Positions 24,028 to 31,849 of a stretch of 34,401 nt of DNA are shown one piece after another. The stretch is taken from the NCBI GenBank assembly GCA_021739645.1, contig JAIPBL010000071.1, positions 1 through 34,401 on the forward strand, written 5' to 3'. The stretch comes from Saprospiraceae bacterium (GTDB lineage Bacteria > Bacteroidota > Bacteroidia > Chitinophagales > Saprospiraceae). The position numbers and the translations under genes were made by a program. Within the stretch, counting starts at the first letter, position 1. Each line of letters starts with the position of its first letter. Under the pieces are notes generated by a model. That model had not been told where the DNA came from and searched no databases. It worked only from the letters and a program-made list of their open reading frames with translations.

Positions 24028-24867
24028 ATGAAGTTTAAAAACATTTACACAGTTGCAGGCTTAATTGGCCTTTTTTTCTTGCTCCAAAGCAGGGCAGGCG
24101 GCCCAGCCACACAGGCAAACCTTCGGGTAACGGGTGCCCCGGGCGACGGCACTTGCGCCAACACTGGTTGCCACACGGCTGGCTCGTTCAGTCCAACAGT
24201 TTCCATGTCGCTGTTCGATGGTGCCAACCTGGCCATTAAATACGACCCAGGCAAGACCTACACTTTGAAAGTTACCAACAGCCCGATCAGCGGCATGCCG
24301 GCCAGGTACGGCTTTCAGGCTGTTTCTCTTTCTGCCACCGATGTTCAGGCTGGCGAATGGGGCACTACTCCAACAGGTATGGCCCAGAAAACAGTATCAA
24401 GCAGAAAGTACATTGAGCACAGTGCACCAGCCACCAACGGCGTATTCGAGCTACCCTGGGTCGCTCCAGCAGCAGGCACCGGTGCCGTCACCTTTTACGC
24501 CGCCAGCATCGCTGCCAACAACGACAACCAGACTTCTGGCGATGGCATGGCCAAGAACTCGCTCGTTATTCAGGAAAACGGCGGCGTGAGCAGCACAGAC
24601 GAGCTTGGCCAAGACCTCGCTACGCTGGAAGTAATGCCAAACCCCGTGGCTGATGTGCTTAACCTCCGCATCACGAGCCGCTTGGCCGGGGAGCACAAAA
24701 TCCGGATTTTTAGCACTACCGGGGCCATGCTCAAAACTTCGCCCGTGAGCTTACAAGCGGGACAAACCACTGCGAACGTGCCGGTGAGCGAGTTGGCATC
24801 AGGGCTTTACCTCGTGCAGCTTTGCGGCAGCGGACACATGGCTGCGGTGCAGATGCTCAAGCAATAG
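24028..24867 (+). CDS. T9SS-secreted choice-of-anchor V-type protein
   Basis: A 279-residue exported protein. A signal peptide (KNIYTVAGLIGLFFLLQ, ending near residue 25) is followed by a choice-of-anchor V/reelin-like region. This begins with GAPGDGTCANTGCHTAG, a Cys-x4-Cys-His motif close to the N-terminus of the mature protein, and contains KTYTLKV and PARYGFQAVSL strands. The last ~75 residues are a type A T9SS sorting domain: VMPNPVADVLNLRI, then IRIFSTTGAML, and ASGLYLVQL near the end. The protein should therefore cross the outer membrane by type IX secretion and be attached or released at the surface. ATG 24028 is chosen because it directly precedes the signal peptide. A strong terminator follows. 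Confidence 0.88.
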   Translation: MKFKNIYTVAGLIGLFFLLQSRAGGPATQANLRVTGAPGDGTCANTGCHTAGSFSPTVSMSLFDGANLAIKYDPGKTYTLKVTNSPISGMPARYGFQAVSLSATDVQAGEWGTTPTGMAQKTVSSRKYIEHSAPATNGVFELPWVAPAAGTGAVTFYAASIAANNDNQTSGDGMAKNSLVIQENGGVSSTDELGQDLATLEVMPNPVADVLNLRITSRLAGEHKIRIFSTTGAMLKTSPVSLQAGQTTANVPVSELASGLYLVQLCGSGHMAAVQMLKQ

Positions 24868-24915
24868 TTTTGAGAAGTTCGCTTCGGTTTGCGGTTACGA
24901 CTGTTCAGAGCGATG

Positions 24916-24954
24916 AAGAATCCTGTTTCGTTTGCGGAGCAGGATTCTTTTTTT
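24916..24954 (+). terminator. Intrinsic terminator of the T9SS cargo gene
   Basis: A 10-bp stem (AAGAATCCTG at 24916-24925 with CAGGATTCTT at 24940-24949), 14-base loop, and a run of seven T (24948-24954). It begins 49 bases after the stop codon. Confidence 0.85.
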
Positions 24955-25070
24955 GCCTGCGGCAATGGGCTAGACTGCCCCGGCATTGCGCCAGCAACAA
25001 CTTTTGCATGAAATTTGCGTTTCCAGCCTTGGGTATTTGTCCATTTTCATGTTCCAAAAAAAAAGACTTC

Positions 25071-26876
25071 ATGCGGTTTCTCGTGCTCTTCGCAACTTTT
25101 GTCCTGCTTCCACTCCTCGCCCCCGCCCAAGATTCCAAGCTTGCGCAGCAATACTACCAAGATGGCGAGTTTGAAAAAGCCGCCGTGCTGTACGAGAAAC
25201 TGTATGTCCAAAACAACAAGAACGATTTCTATTTCGACCGTTACATCGAGTGTCTGTTGGCTTCGAAAAAATTTGACGAAGTAGAAAACGCCCTGAAAAA
25301 AGAACTGAAAGAAACCCCCGACAACATCAGGCTTTATGTGACCTACGGCAACCTCTACGAACGGCAGTTTCAGGAAGAAAAAGCGAAGGAACAATACGAT
25401 AAGGCCATCAAGAAAATGCCTGCGGACCAGTACCAAATCACCCGACTCGCCAGTGCTTTTTCCAACCTGACCAAATACGACGAGGCCATCAAAACTTATG
25501 AAGCCGGTGGCCAGTTGCTCAAGGACAAAGAAATTTTTTCCTTCAACCTCGCCGAGCTGTACCGCCGAAAGGGCGATGTGCCAAAAATGATGGAAAACTA
25601 CCTCATCAGCATCACGTCCTACCCGGAGCGGCTCAACACCGTTAAGAGCCAACTGCAACGTTACGTGACCACCCAAGAAGACTACGCAGAGCTGCAAGCA
25701 CAACTCTACGACCGCATCCAAAAAGACCCAAATGCCTTCCACTTCACGGAGCTGCTCCAGTGGGTTTTCGTGCAAATCAAAGACTACAAAAATGCCCTTC
25801 GCCAGGCCAAGGCCCTCGACCGCAGGCTGAACGAAAACGGCGCAAGGATATACCAGTTGGCCGTCACCGCCTTCAACGACAAGGACTACGACGCTGCCAT
25901 CGCCTCCTATGATTATATCGTGACGGAACTGGGCTACTCCTCCACTTTTTACATCGATTCCAAGCGGGAGTCGCTCCGCTCACGCCGTCTCAAACTGGTG
26001 GAAGGGTACAGCTACACCGAGGCGGAATTGCGGGAAGTGGAAAATGCCTACGAGAATTTCCTGAGCGAATCGGGAAGGAACAAAACCACTGCCTCCATCA
26101 TCGCCGAACTGGCCGACCTGGAGGCGTTCTACCTCAACGACCTCGATAAGGCCATTGCGCTGCTGGGCGAAATGATTACCTACCCTGGCATTGACGCCCG
26201 AATTCAGGCGAGGGGCAAGCTGAGCCTCGGCGATTTCTATTTGATGAAAGATGAAATCTGGGAGTCCACGCTGCTGTATTCGCAAGTGGACAAGGACTTC
26301 AATGAGGACCAACTTGGCCACGAGGCCCGTTTCCGCAACGCCAAACTATCGTACTACAACGGCGACTTCCAGTGGGCACAGGCGCAGTTCGACGTGCTGA
26401 AATCGTCCACCTCCAAGCTCATCGCCAACGATGCCTTAGACCTCTCGGTGTTCATCATGGACAACCTCGGGCTGGACACCACCGACACGGCGCTCCGACT
26501 CTATGCCGAGGCAGATTTGCTCACCTTCCAGAACCGTTTTGGAGATGCCTTCGACAAACTGGACTCGCTCATCGCCGCCTTCCCAAAACACTCCCTGGAA
26601 GACGACGTTCTTTACGCCAGGGCAAAAGTCTATTCCAAACAGCGAGCTTATGACCAAGCCATTGCGCTGTACCAGCAAATTGTGGAGAAATATCCCGAGG
26701 AAATACGGGCGGACAATGCCCTTTTCGAAATGGCTGAACTCTACGAAATGCAGATGAACGACACCGCCAAGGCCATGGAATATTATGAAAAAATCTTCCT
26801 GGACTACTCCGGCAGCACGTTTTCCATCGAGGCTCGCAAACGTTTCAGGCGTTTACGGGGGGATAATTTGAACTAG
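25071..26876 (+). CDS. Exported TPR-repeat protein
   Basis: A 601-residue protein with a signal peptide (MRFLVLFATFVLLPLLAPAQ) and then tetratricopeptide-type helices along almost its whole length, for example QQYYQDGEFEKAAVLYEKLY (23-42), LYVTYGNLYERQFQEEKA and YDQAIALYQQIVEKYPEE near the end. The last repeats look like the outer-membrane-lipoprotein/YfgC TPR class. No catalytic domain is seen, so it is probably a periplasmic scaffold. The frame extends upstream to 24822, but that stretch crosses the terminator at 24916-24954 and has no signal peptide, so ATG 25071 is chosen. Partners are unknown. Confidence 0.85.
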   Translation: MRFLVLFATFVLLPLLAPAQDSKLAQQYYQDGEFEKAAVLYEKLYVQNNKNDFYFDRYIECLLASKKFDEVENALKKELKETPDNIRLYVTYGNLYERQFQEEKAKEQYDKAIKKMPADQYQITRLASAFSNLTKYDEAIKTYEAGGQLLKDKEIFSFNLAELYRRKGDVPKMMENYLISITSYPERLNTVKSQLQRYVTTQEDYAELQAQLYDRIQKDPNAFHFTELLQWVFVQIKDYKNALRQAKALDRRLNENGARIYQLAVTAFNDKDYDAAIASYDYIVTELGYSSTFYIDSKRESLRSRRLKLVEGYSYTEAELREVENAYENFLSESGRNKTTASIIAELADLEAFYLNDLDKAIALLGEMITYPGIDARIQARGKLSLGDFYLMKDEIWESTLLYSQVDKDFNEDQLGHEARFRNAKLSYYNGDFQWAQAQFDVLKSSTSKLIANDALDLSVFIMDNLGLDTTDTALRLYAEADLLTFQNRFGDAFDKLDSLIAAFPKHSLEDDVLYARAKVYSKQRAYDQAIALYQQIVEKYPEEIRADNALFEMAELYEMQMNDTAKAMEYYEKIFLDYSGSTFSIEARKRFRRLRGDNLN

Positions 26877-27004
26877 GGCGTTAGCCTCGTCTTGTCACAA
26901 TCTGCGGTAAAGACATGCTGGCTACTTCTTGATTGACTCGTCCAAAAATAGCTTTACACTAAACTGTGTTAAACTTTGACAGCACAATATCATTCTGCCC
27001 CCCC

Positions 27005-28189
27005 TCACCCCGGCATCTCCGCATGAAAATTCGCCCCGATCCGCTTCGCATAATCATCTAGCAGCGCCAGCACCCGTTCCCGTTTGTCGGAGACGACGAT
27101 GAAGCCGATGTGGTGCACCTTGTCCAGTCGCCAGACGATTTCCGGGTCGTTGAAGGCCGAGGTATCTGGGTGGCGATGACGGCTGAGGGAGTTGATGATG
27201 CCGCCGTACAGTTTTTTGGTTTTGGGCAACTTGTAGTCCGTGCCGTTGGCAACGGAAGATTCCACCCTGGCCCATTCACCCCAGAGGTTGATGCCCGTGG
27301 CAGCGTCCACCATCTCGGCGATATGCGCCCCACCGACCCGGGAGGCCGTTTCGAGGAAGTAAAACTGGCCGTCTTCGTTGGATTTGATGAACTCCGTGTG
27401 CGAGGCACTGTACTTCATTCCGAAGGCTTTCATCACTTCTTCGTTGTGTTTCAGCAGGGCTTTTTCGTCGGTGCCGCCGTGCTCGCAGATGACGGAGCGG
27501 AAGATGCCGCCGCCGTGCGCCACGTCCCAGGGTGTGCTGAGGTACAGCGCCACGCTGGTGAAAACCGACTTGCCGTCCACGGTCAGCGTGTCCACGTGGA
27601 AGATGTCGCCGGGACGGTACTGCTCGGCGAGGTGGAAATGCCTGCTTTCACCCAATTCATGCAGTACCTTCCAAAGCTCGTCGGCGGAATTGACCTTGCG
27701 GATGCCCTTCGCCGCTGCCTCGAACCGGGGTTTTACCATGTACGGCGGCTTCACCCGTTCGGTGAACTGCCGTACCTCGTCATCATTGAAAAGTGCCGTA
27801 AATGCTGGCACGTTGATGCCTGCCTCGGCAGCTTTCAAGCGCATGGCCAGTTTGTCCCGGAAGTGGCGGGCGGTGGTTTGGCCCATGCCGGGTATGCGGA
27901 AATGCTCCCGGAGTTCGGCGGCCTCCTCCACATCGAAGTCGTCGAGTGCCACGATGCGGTCTATCTTGTTGGAGCGCATGAGGTAGGCCAGTCCGGCAAT
28001 GAAATGCTCCATGTTCCAGGTGCCGTGCTCCACTTCATCCATGAAGAAAACATCGTCGATGACGTCACGGGGCCAAGGGTCGTTTTCAGTGTCTTTGGCC
28101 GTGATGAGGAAGACCCGGTTGCCTTCGGCTTTGCAATAGCGCAGGAAATCAGTGCCTTTAAATTCGCAGGAGATACAGAGGAATGTCAT
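27005..28189 (-). CDS. Biotin-carboxylase-like ATP-grasp ligase
   Basis: A 394-residue ATP-grasp protein of the carbamoyl-phosphate-synthase/biotin-carboxylase-like type. The N-terminal region (TFLCISCEFKGTDFLRYC) is the pre-ATP-grasp domain. YMVKPRFEAAAKGI (around 150-163) supplies the ATP lysine, HLAEQYRPGD (around 188-197) is the hinge, and HTEFIKSNEDG followed by FLETASRVGGAHI (around 262-290) holds the metal-binding Glu residues. The last ~90 residues are the usual C-terminal alpha/beta extension. Relatives ligate amino acids or carboxylates; the substrate here is unknown. It is the third ATP-grasp protein in the window but lies 22 kb from the other two, with no obvious partner gene. It converges with the TPR gene and is followed by no clear terminator. 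Confidence 0.85.
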   Translation of the reverse strand: MTFLCISCEFKGTDFLRYCKAEGNRVFLITAKDTENDPWPRDVIDDVFFMDEVEHGTWNMEHFIAGLAYLMRSNKIDRIVALDDFDVEEAAELREHFRIPGMGQTTARHFRDKLAMRLKAAEAGINVPAFTALFNDDEVRQFTERVKPPYMVKPRFEAAAKGIRKVNSADELWKVLHELGESRHFHLAEQYRPGDIFHVDTLTVDGKSVFTSVALYLSTPWDVAHGGGIFRSVICEHGGTDEKALLKHNEEVMKAFGMKYSASHTEFIKSNEDGQFYFLETASRVGGAHIAEMVDAATGINLWGEWARVESSVANGTDYKLPKTKKLYGGIINSLSRHRHPDTSAFNDPEIVWRLDKVHHIGFIVVSDKRERVLALLDDYAKRIGANFHAEMPG

Positions 28190-28314
28190 TCGAAAAAGAT
28201 TTATGGTAATTGAATGCTGGTCAAACTTGGCTTGGGCAATTCAGTCGGGGCAAAATAGGGGAGAAAACCAAACTGCTCTGCTTTTTTTCAAATTTAGGTC
28301 ACAAAAATTTAAAC

Positions 28315-28354
28315 AAAAAAGGTGCAAGGCATTGATTATCAAATGCTTTGCACC
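28315..28354 (-). terminator. Terminator-like hairpin
   Basis: GGTGCAAGGCATT (28321-28333) pairs with AATGCTTTGCACC (28342-28354), 13 bp with one mismatch. Read on the minus strand it is followed by six T (plus-strand A at 28315-28320). It would end the transcript of the coiled-coil gene, about 200 bases upstream on that strand. Confidence 0.6.
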
Positions 28355-28413
28355 ATCGGTGGTGTGTTTTTAGCAATTTCTCATGTAAGATGTTCACGTC
28401 ATTTAAGTCGCTT

Positions 28414-28491
28414 TTGGCATGGCCGAAGGCCACCTGCGTCGTCAAATTAGGCCGCTCACGAGACGTGGCAGGTGGCCTTCGGCCATGCCAA
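28414..28491. repeat. Perfect 24-base inverted repeat
   Basis: The left arm 28414-28437 (starting TTGGCATGGCCGAAGG) is the exact complement of 28468-28491, spacer 30 bases. Each arm contains an inner palindrome (GGCCGAAGGCC / GGCCTTCGGCC). It lies downstream of the coiled-coil gene, with no T-run. Confidence 0.88.
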
Positions 28492-28550
28492 GAAAAAGTC
28501 AGTGTTTTGGATTAGAATTGGTGGGGATTTTAATCGCTTCGACGAGCTGC

Positions 28551-29282
28551 CTACTGTTTTTTCATCTCCGAAAGGCGCCTTTTGATTTCTTCCACGAGCT
28601 GGCTTTGCAGGTCAATCTTCTGGGTGGCGTCGGCCTGCTGCTCTTCGTTTTTCACGATGTTTTCCTTGGCCTGTTCGATTTTCTTTTCGGCATCTTCGAT
28701 GTCCCTGTGGTAGCCATTGTTCTGGCGCTGGAGTTTGTCCATATCGTTCTTGTGAGACTTGAGCTTTTTTTCGGCATCCTCCAATTCGTTTTTTGTGTTC
28801 TCCACTTTCACCTCGTGGGCAAATTTCAGGAGCATGTCTTCGGCCTCCCGGTATTGTTGCTTTCGGCTGCTGTCAAGGTATTCGTCGCCGAGGTCGTACC
28901 AGGTGAGTAGTTCCACGTAGCCGTCCATATTGACGGTGGTACGGGAATAAATAGTCAGCGTATTCACACCGCCAATGCCGACGATGGAGGCACCGGTGGT
29001 TACATCTTCCTTACCACCCCTGACGCCTTTGGTCTTGCCGCCGTAATCTTTCAGGAAGTCTTTCCAGGTTTTTTCAACGAGCCTTTCGCTGGCAACTTCG
29101 AGGATGACGATGAGGGCATTGTTCGTGCCGTTTACCATGTTTTCTTCGCTTTCATAAACCTTGCTGGTGAAGGATGTCTGGGTCTTTTGGGTGCCTATCG
29201 GCTCCATATCCACCACTTGACTGAAAGCGTTGGAACTAAAAATTGCGAAGCAAAAGAGAAGAAATAGGGGAAGCGTTTTCAT
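28551..29282 (-). CDS. Secreted coiled-coil protein of unknown function
   Basis: A 243-residue protein I do not recognise. It has a clear signal peptide (KTLPLFLLFCFAIFSSNAFS, cleavage near residue 22). A globular part (about 25-150) includes NNALIVILEV, ERLVEKTWKDFLKDYGG and a Gly/Val-rich TGASIVGIGG turn. A long charged coiled coil runs from about residue 150 to the end, rich in Lys/Glu/Gln heptads (AEKKLKSHKNDMDKLQRQ). The KTWKDFLKDYGGK segment and the strands around it suggest a small alpha/beta sensor or binding fold, but no catalytic motif is seen. It is divergent from the GT39 gene; the two start codons are 90 bases apart. Confidence 0.75.
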   Translation of the reverse strand: MKTLPLFLLFCFAIFSSNAFSQVVDMEPIGTQKTQTSFTSKVYESEENMVNGTNNALIVILEVASERLVEKTWKDFLKDYGGKTKGVRGGKEDVTTGASIVGIGGVNTLTIYSRTTVNMDGYVELLTWYDLGDEYLDSSRKQQYREAEDMLLKFAHEVKVENTKNELEDAEKKLKSHKNDMDKLQRQNNGYHRDIEDAEKKIEQAKENIVKNEEQQADATQKIDLQSQLVEEIKRRLSEMKKQ

Positions 29283-29356
29283 GATTTGAAATTTTGTGAT
29301 GTTTGATTTGACTGGTTTTGTGCTGCGGTGTCACGTTGATTTGTCAGAACAAGCGA

Positions 29357-29364
29357 TACATTTG
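29357..29364 (+). promoter_or_regulatory. Putative -7 box of the GT39 gene
   Basis: TACATTTG fits TAnnTTTG, with a TTG at 29336-29338 (18-base spacing) as a possible -33 element. It ends only seven bases before ATG 29372, so a transcript from it would be almost leaderless. Confidence 0.45.
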
Positions 29365-29371
29365 TGCCGAT

Positions 29372-30883
29372 ATGATGGACAAACCTTGGCACAAATATCT
29401 GATATTCGGCCTATACTGTGTGGCTATTTACTTCCCGGTGTTCCTGCACCTCGACTGGCAACTGATGAACAACTGGGACGAATCGCTTTTTGCCATGCGG
29501 GCTGCCTATATGTCGGAGGAGGGCCACTACCTGCGTGATTATAGCCTCTGGGTAGATGGCGGCATGCTCCATCGCAGCACTAAACCTCCCTTCACAACCT
29601 GGCTCCAGGTTCTTTCTTTTAAGGCTTTTGGCATCAACGAGTTGGCGTTGCGCTTACCCATTGCGCTTTGCACGTTGGGCTTGACGATGCTCTTCCCTTG
29701 GTTTTCGAGAAAAAAATTGGGGAGTGTCAATCTTGGCTACTGCGCCGGCTTTGTACTGGTCACCTCGTTGGGTTTTGTGCGGGAGCATGGCAGCCGCACC
29801 GGCGATCAGGATGCTGCACTGGCATTTTATATGCTTGCTGGCGCAATGGCCTTCTACAATTATCTGGACGCTGCGGAACAACGAAAACGCCATGGCTGGC
29901 TGGTTGTTTTTACCATCGCCACCATCGCCGCTGTGATGACGAAATATGCCTTTGGATTGTTGTTTTTCCCGGCATTTTTGATTTACGCCGTTCATAAAAA
30001 ACAGCTTTGGAACCTGCTGAAACGAGGCTCTACTTGGCTGGCACTGCTGGCTGTTGTACTGTCGCTGGGTGGTTGGTTGGCGTACATCGAACATCAGTTG
30101 CCGGGGTTCGTGGATCGGGCTTTTCACCATGAAATGGCCGATAGGTACTCCGAATCCTATGCTGGCCATGACCATCCGTTTAACTACTATTTTATTAGGC
30201 TTTGGGAAAAAAATTATTTCATGCCTTGGCTGTTTTTACTAGTGAGCCCTTTGTTTTTGTTGTTTTCAAAACAGCGCACCAGCCTTCAGGATTTCAGTCT
30301 GCTCATGTTCCTTTGTGCAGCGGTGGAATTGCTGGTTGTTTCGCTTTCAAAAACCAAAACTGACCACTACGACATGGTGGCGTACCCGCCAATGGCCATG
30401 TTGGCAGGTGTTGGGCTGTACCAGTTGGGCTTGGCAATCAGGCAGCTTTGGCAGGAAAAAAGCCATCGGTCCCTGGCACTCACAGCAGCAATTTTCGGAA
30501 CGATTGTGCTGTTGATAATGCCCTATCAAGCGATAATCGAGCGGGTTTACAAACCCAAAATGAGCGACCGCACGATGTCCTACGGTTATTTGCTCCGCAA
30601 AATGCAAAAAAAACAGCCCGGGATCAAGCAGTTCACAATTCTGGCACCAGTTTATACCGGACAGGTGAACTACTACACTGGATTGCTGAACCGGAAAAAA
30701 GGCTATAAAATCAAGATGAGCGAGCATCCGAAACTGGTGGAGGTAGGAGACACCGTCGTCGCCTGCGAGCCCAAAATGCTCGACTCGCTGCGGGCGCACT
30801 ACGAGCTGAAAGTCATCGAAACTGAGGAAAGGTGCATTTTGGCAATTGCCAAAGGGAAGAAGGAATTGGGAATTGGGAACTAG
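29372..30883 (+). CDS. GT39/ArnT-type membrane glycosyltransferase
   Basis: A 503-residue GT-C-fold transferase of the GT39/ArnT (dolichyl- or polyprenyl-phosphate sugar) type. After a first TM helix (KYLIFGLYCVAIYFPVFLHL) comes the catalytic loop NWDESLFAMRA with the conserved Asp-Glu, then STKPPFTTWLQ, matching the family's KPPLxxW block. About eight to ten further hydrophobic segments follow, and a soluble region of about 100 residues closes the chain. It would move a sugar from a lipid carrier to lipid A, protein or another acceptor on the outer face of the inner membrane. ATG 29372 (or the adjacent 29375) is preferred over an upstream start because the promoter-like box lies just before it. 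The last six codons (ELGIGN) lie in a hairpin repeat. Confidence 0.85.
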   Translation: MMDKPWHKYLIFGLYCVAIYFPVFLHLDWQLMNNWDESLFAMRAAYMSEEGHYLRDYSLWVDGGMLHRSTKPPFTTWLQVLSFKAFGINELALRLPIALCTLGLTMLFPWFSRKKLGSVNLGYCAGFVLVTSLGFVREHGSRTGDQDAALAFYMLAGAMAFYNYLDAAEQRKRHGWLVVFTIATIAAVMTKYAFGLLFFPAFLIYAVHKKQLWNLLKRGSTWLALLAVVLSLGGWLAYIEHQLPGFVDRAFHHEMADRYSESYAGHDHPFNYYFIRLWEKNYFMPWLFLLVSPLFLLFSKQRTSLQDFSLLMFLCAAVELLVVSLSKTKTDHYDMVAYPPMAMLAGVGLYQLGLAIRQLWQEKSHRSLALTAAIFGTIVLLIMPYQAIIERVYKPKMSDRTMSYGYLLRKMQKKQPGIKQFTILAPVYTGQVNYYTGLLNRKKGYKIKMSEHPKLVEVGDTVVACEPKMLDSLRAHYELKVIETEERCILAIAKGKKELGIGN

Positions 30884-30909
30884 GAATTTTGTCACCAATT
30901 CCCAATTCC
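30862..30909. repeat. Hairpin repeat overlapping the GT39 stop codon
   Basis: GGAATTGGGAATTGG (30862-30876) is perfectly complementary to 30895-30909, 18-base loop. The unit is GGAATTG, period 7. The left arm is translated as the C-terminal residues of the glycosyltransferase, and the TAG stop (30881-30883) lies in the loop. The right arm ends four bases before the LOG gene stop codon on the other strand, so the hairpin sits between convergent genes. Confidence 0.85.
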
Positions 30910-30912
30910 CAA

Positions 30913-31638
30913 TCACAAATCAATATTCGGCCTAACGTTTTCGCCGCTGGCGTAAAATTCAGTGATGATTTTGACGGCCTCCTCTGGCTCGTCCACTACC
31001 CAAAACAGGTCGAGGTCGGTGGGGTTGACGTTTTGCTCCCGCTCCAGCATGACCGTTTTTATCCATTCGACCAGTCCTTCCCAGAAACTTTTCCCGAATA
31101 AAATAATGGGCACCCGTTCGATGCGCTTGGTCTGCACCAGTGTCAGCACCTCGAAAATCTCGTCAAGGGTGCCGAAGCCGCCGGGCATCACGACGAAGCC
31201 CTGGGCGTATTTCACGAACATTACCTTCCTCACAAAGAAGTAGCGATGCTCTAGGTTTTTATCATTGTCAATAAAAGGGTTGTGATTTTGCTCGAAAGGC
31301 AGGTGGATGTTGAGACCCACGCTCACGCCGCCATAAAGTGATGCGCCTTTGTTGCCGGCTTCCATGATGCCAGGGCCGCCTCCTGTAATGACCCCCCAAC
31401 CTGCTTCGGTCAATAGCCGGGCAATGTCAACCGCTGCTTTGTAGTATTGGTTGTCAGGCTTGGTGCGTGCCGAGCCGAAGATGGAGACACAGGGTCCAAT
31501 TTTGTTCAGCCGCTCGAAGCCGTCCACGAATTCCGAAACCACCTTGAACATCGTCCAGGAGTTTTCGGCCCTTAGTTCAGCCCACTGTTTCATTTGGTGC
31601 TTGGCTACCATTGGGGCACTGTTGTGATTATCGCTCAT
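30913..31638 (-). CDS. LOG-family (TIGR00730) Rossmann-fold protein
   Basis: A 241-residue lysine decarboxylase-like/LOG protein. The PGGFGTLDE motif (near residue 155) and GGGPGIMEA (near residue 90) are the family's nucleotide/phosphoribohydrolase site. SIFGSART precedes them. In LOG enzymes this site hydrolyses nucleoside 5'-monophosphates such as cytokinin ribotides; bacterial paralogues act on purine nucleotides. An N-terminal helical extension of about 45 residues before the Rossmann core is common in this branch. It is cytoplasmic and has no functional link to its neighbours. A TACTTTTG box lies upstream. Confidence 0.9.
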   Translation of the reverse strand: MSDNHNSAPMVAKHQMKQWAELRAENSWTMFKVVSEFVDGFERLNKIGPCVSIFGSARTKPDNQYYKAAVDIARLLTEAGWGVITGGGPGIMEAGNKGASLYGGVSVGLNIHLPFEQNHNPFIDNDKNLEHRYFFVRKVMFVKYAQGFVVMPGGFGTLDEIFEVLTLVQTKRIERVPIILFGKSFWEGLVEWIKTVMLEREQNVNPTDLDLFWVVDEPEEAVKIITEFYASGENVRPNIDL

Positions 31639-31664
31639 TTTCTTTAAAGTAAAAAGTACAAAGG

Positions 31665-31672
31665 CAAAAGTA
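31665..31672 (-). promoter_or_regulatory. Putative -7 box of the LOG gene
   Basis: On the minus strand it reads TACTTTTG, in a run of GTACTTT-like repeats (31645-31680). It implies a leader of about 21 bases to the ATG at 31638. The repeats make chance matches more likely. Confidence 0.4.
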
Positions 31673-31772
31673 CAAAGTAGGCACAGGAAAGTCCTGAAAG
31701 TATCAGTCGTGGCACTTCTAGCTAACCTATGTTAATACTCGTTGCCTTTTGCACAGGAATTGTTTTTAATGA

Positions 31773-31809
31773 AAAAAGCCTGCCGGAATTTGCTTCCAGC
31801 AGGCTTTTT
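31773..31809. terminator. Bidirectional intrinsic terminator
   Basis: AAAAAGCCTGC (31773-31783) pairs with GCAGGCTTTTT (31799-31809), with an extra GGAA/TTCC pairing inside (31785-31788 with 31794-31797). There are T-runs on both strands. It lies 41 bases beyond the stop codon of the NtrC-like gene (31850), whose transcript it should end. Confidence 0.85.
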
Positions 31810-31849
31810 GTCGCAGTTTCAGCACCACTGATGCCAACAACTGTTCCCG

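Larger units (their letters stand above)
28190..28550. other. Gene-free stretch of 361 bases with two hairpins
   Basis: No protein-like frame is seen. It contains the terminator-like hairpin at 28315-28354 and the long perfect inverted repeat at 28414-28491. The ATP-grasp gene promoter should lie near its left end, but no convincing TAnnTTTG box was found. Confidence 0.6.

Noticed and set aside
24822-25070. Upstream extension of the TPR protein
   Set aside because: It would cross an intrinsic terminator and the end of the preceding gene, and would place the signal peptide inside the protein.
27110-28213. Plus-strand open frame of 367 codons opposite the ATP-grasp gene
   Set aside because: Antisense shadow of a gene with recognisable motifs; no family resemblance.
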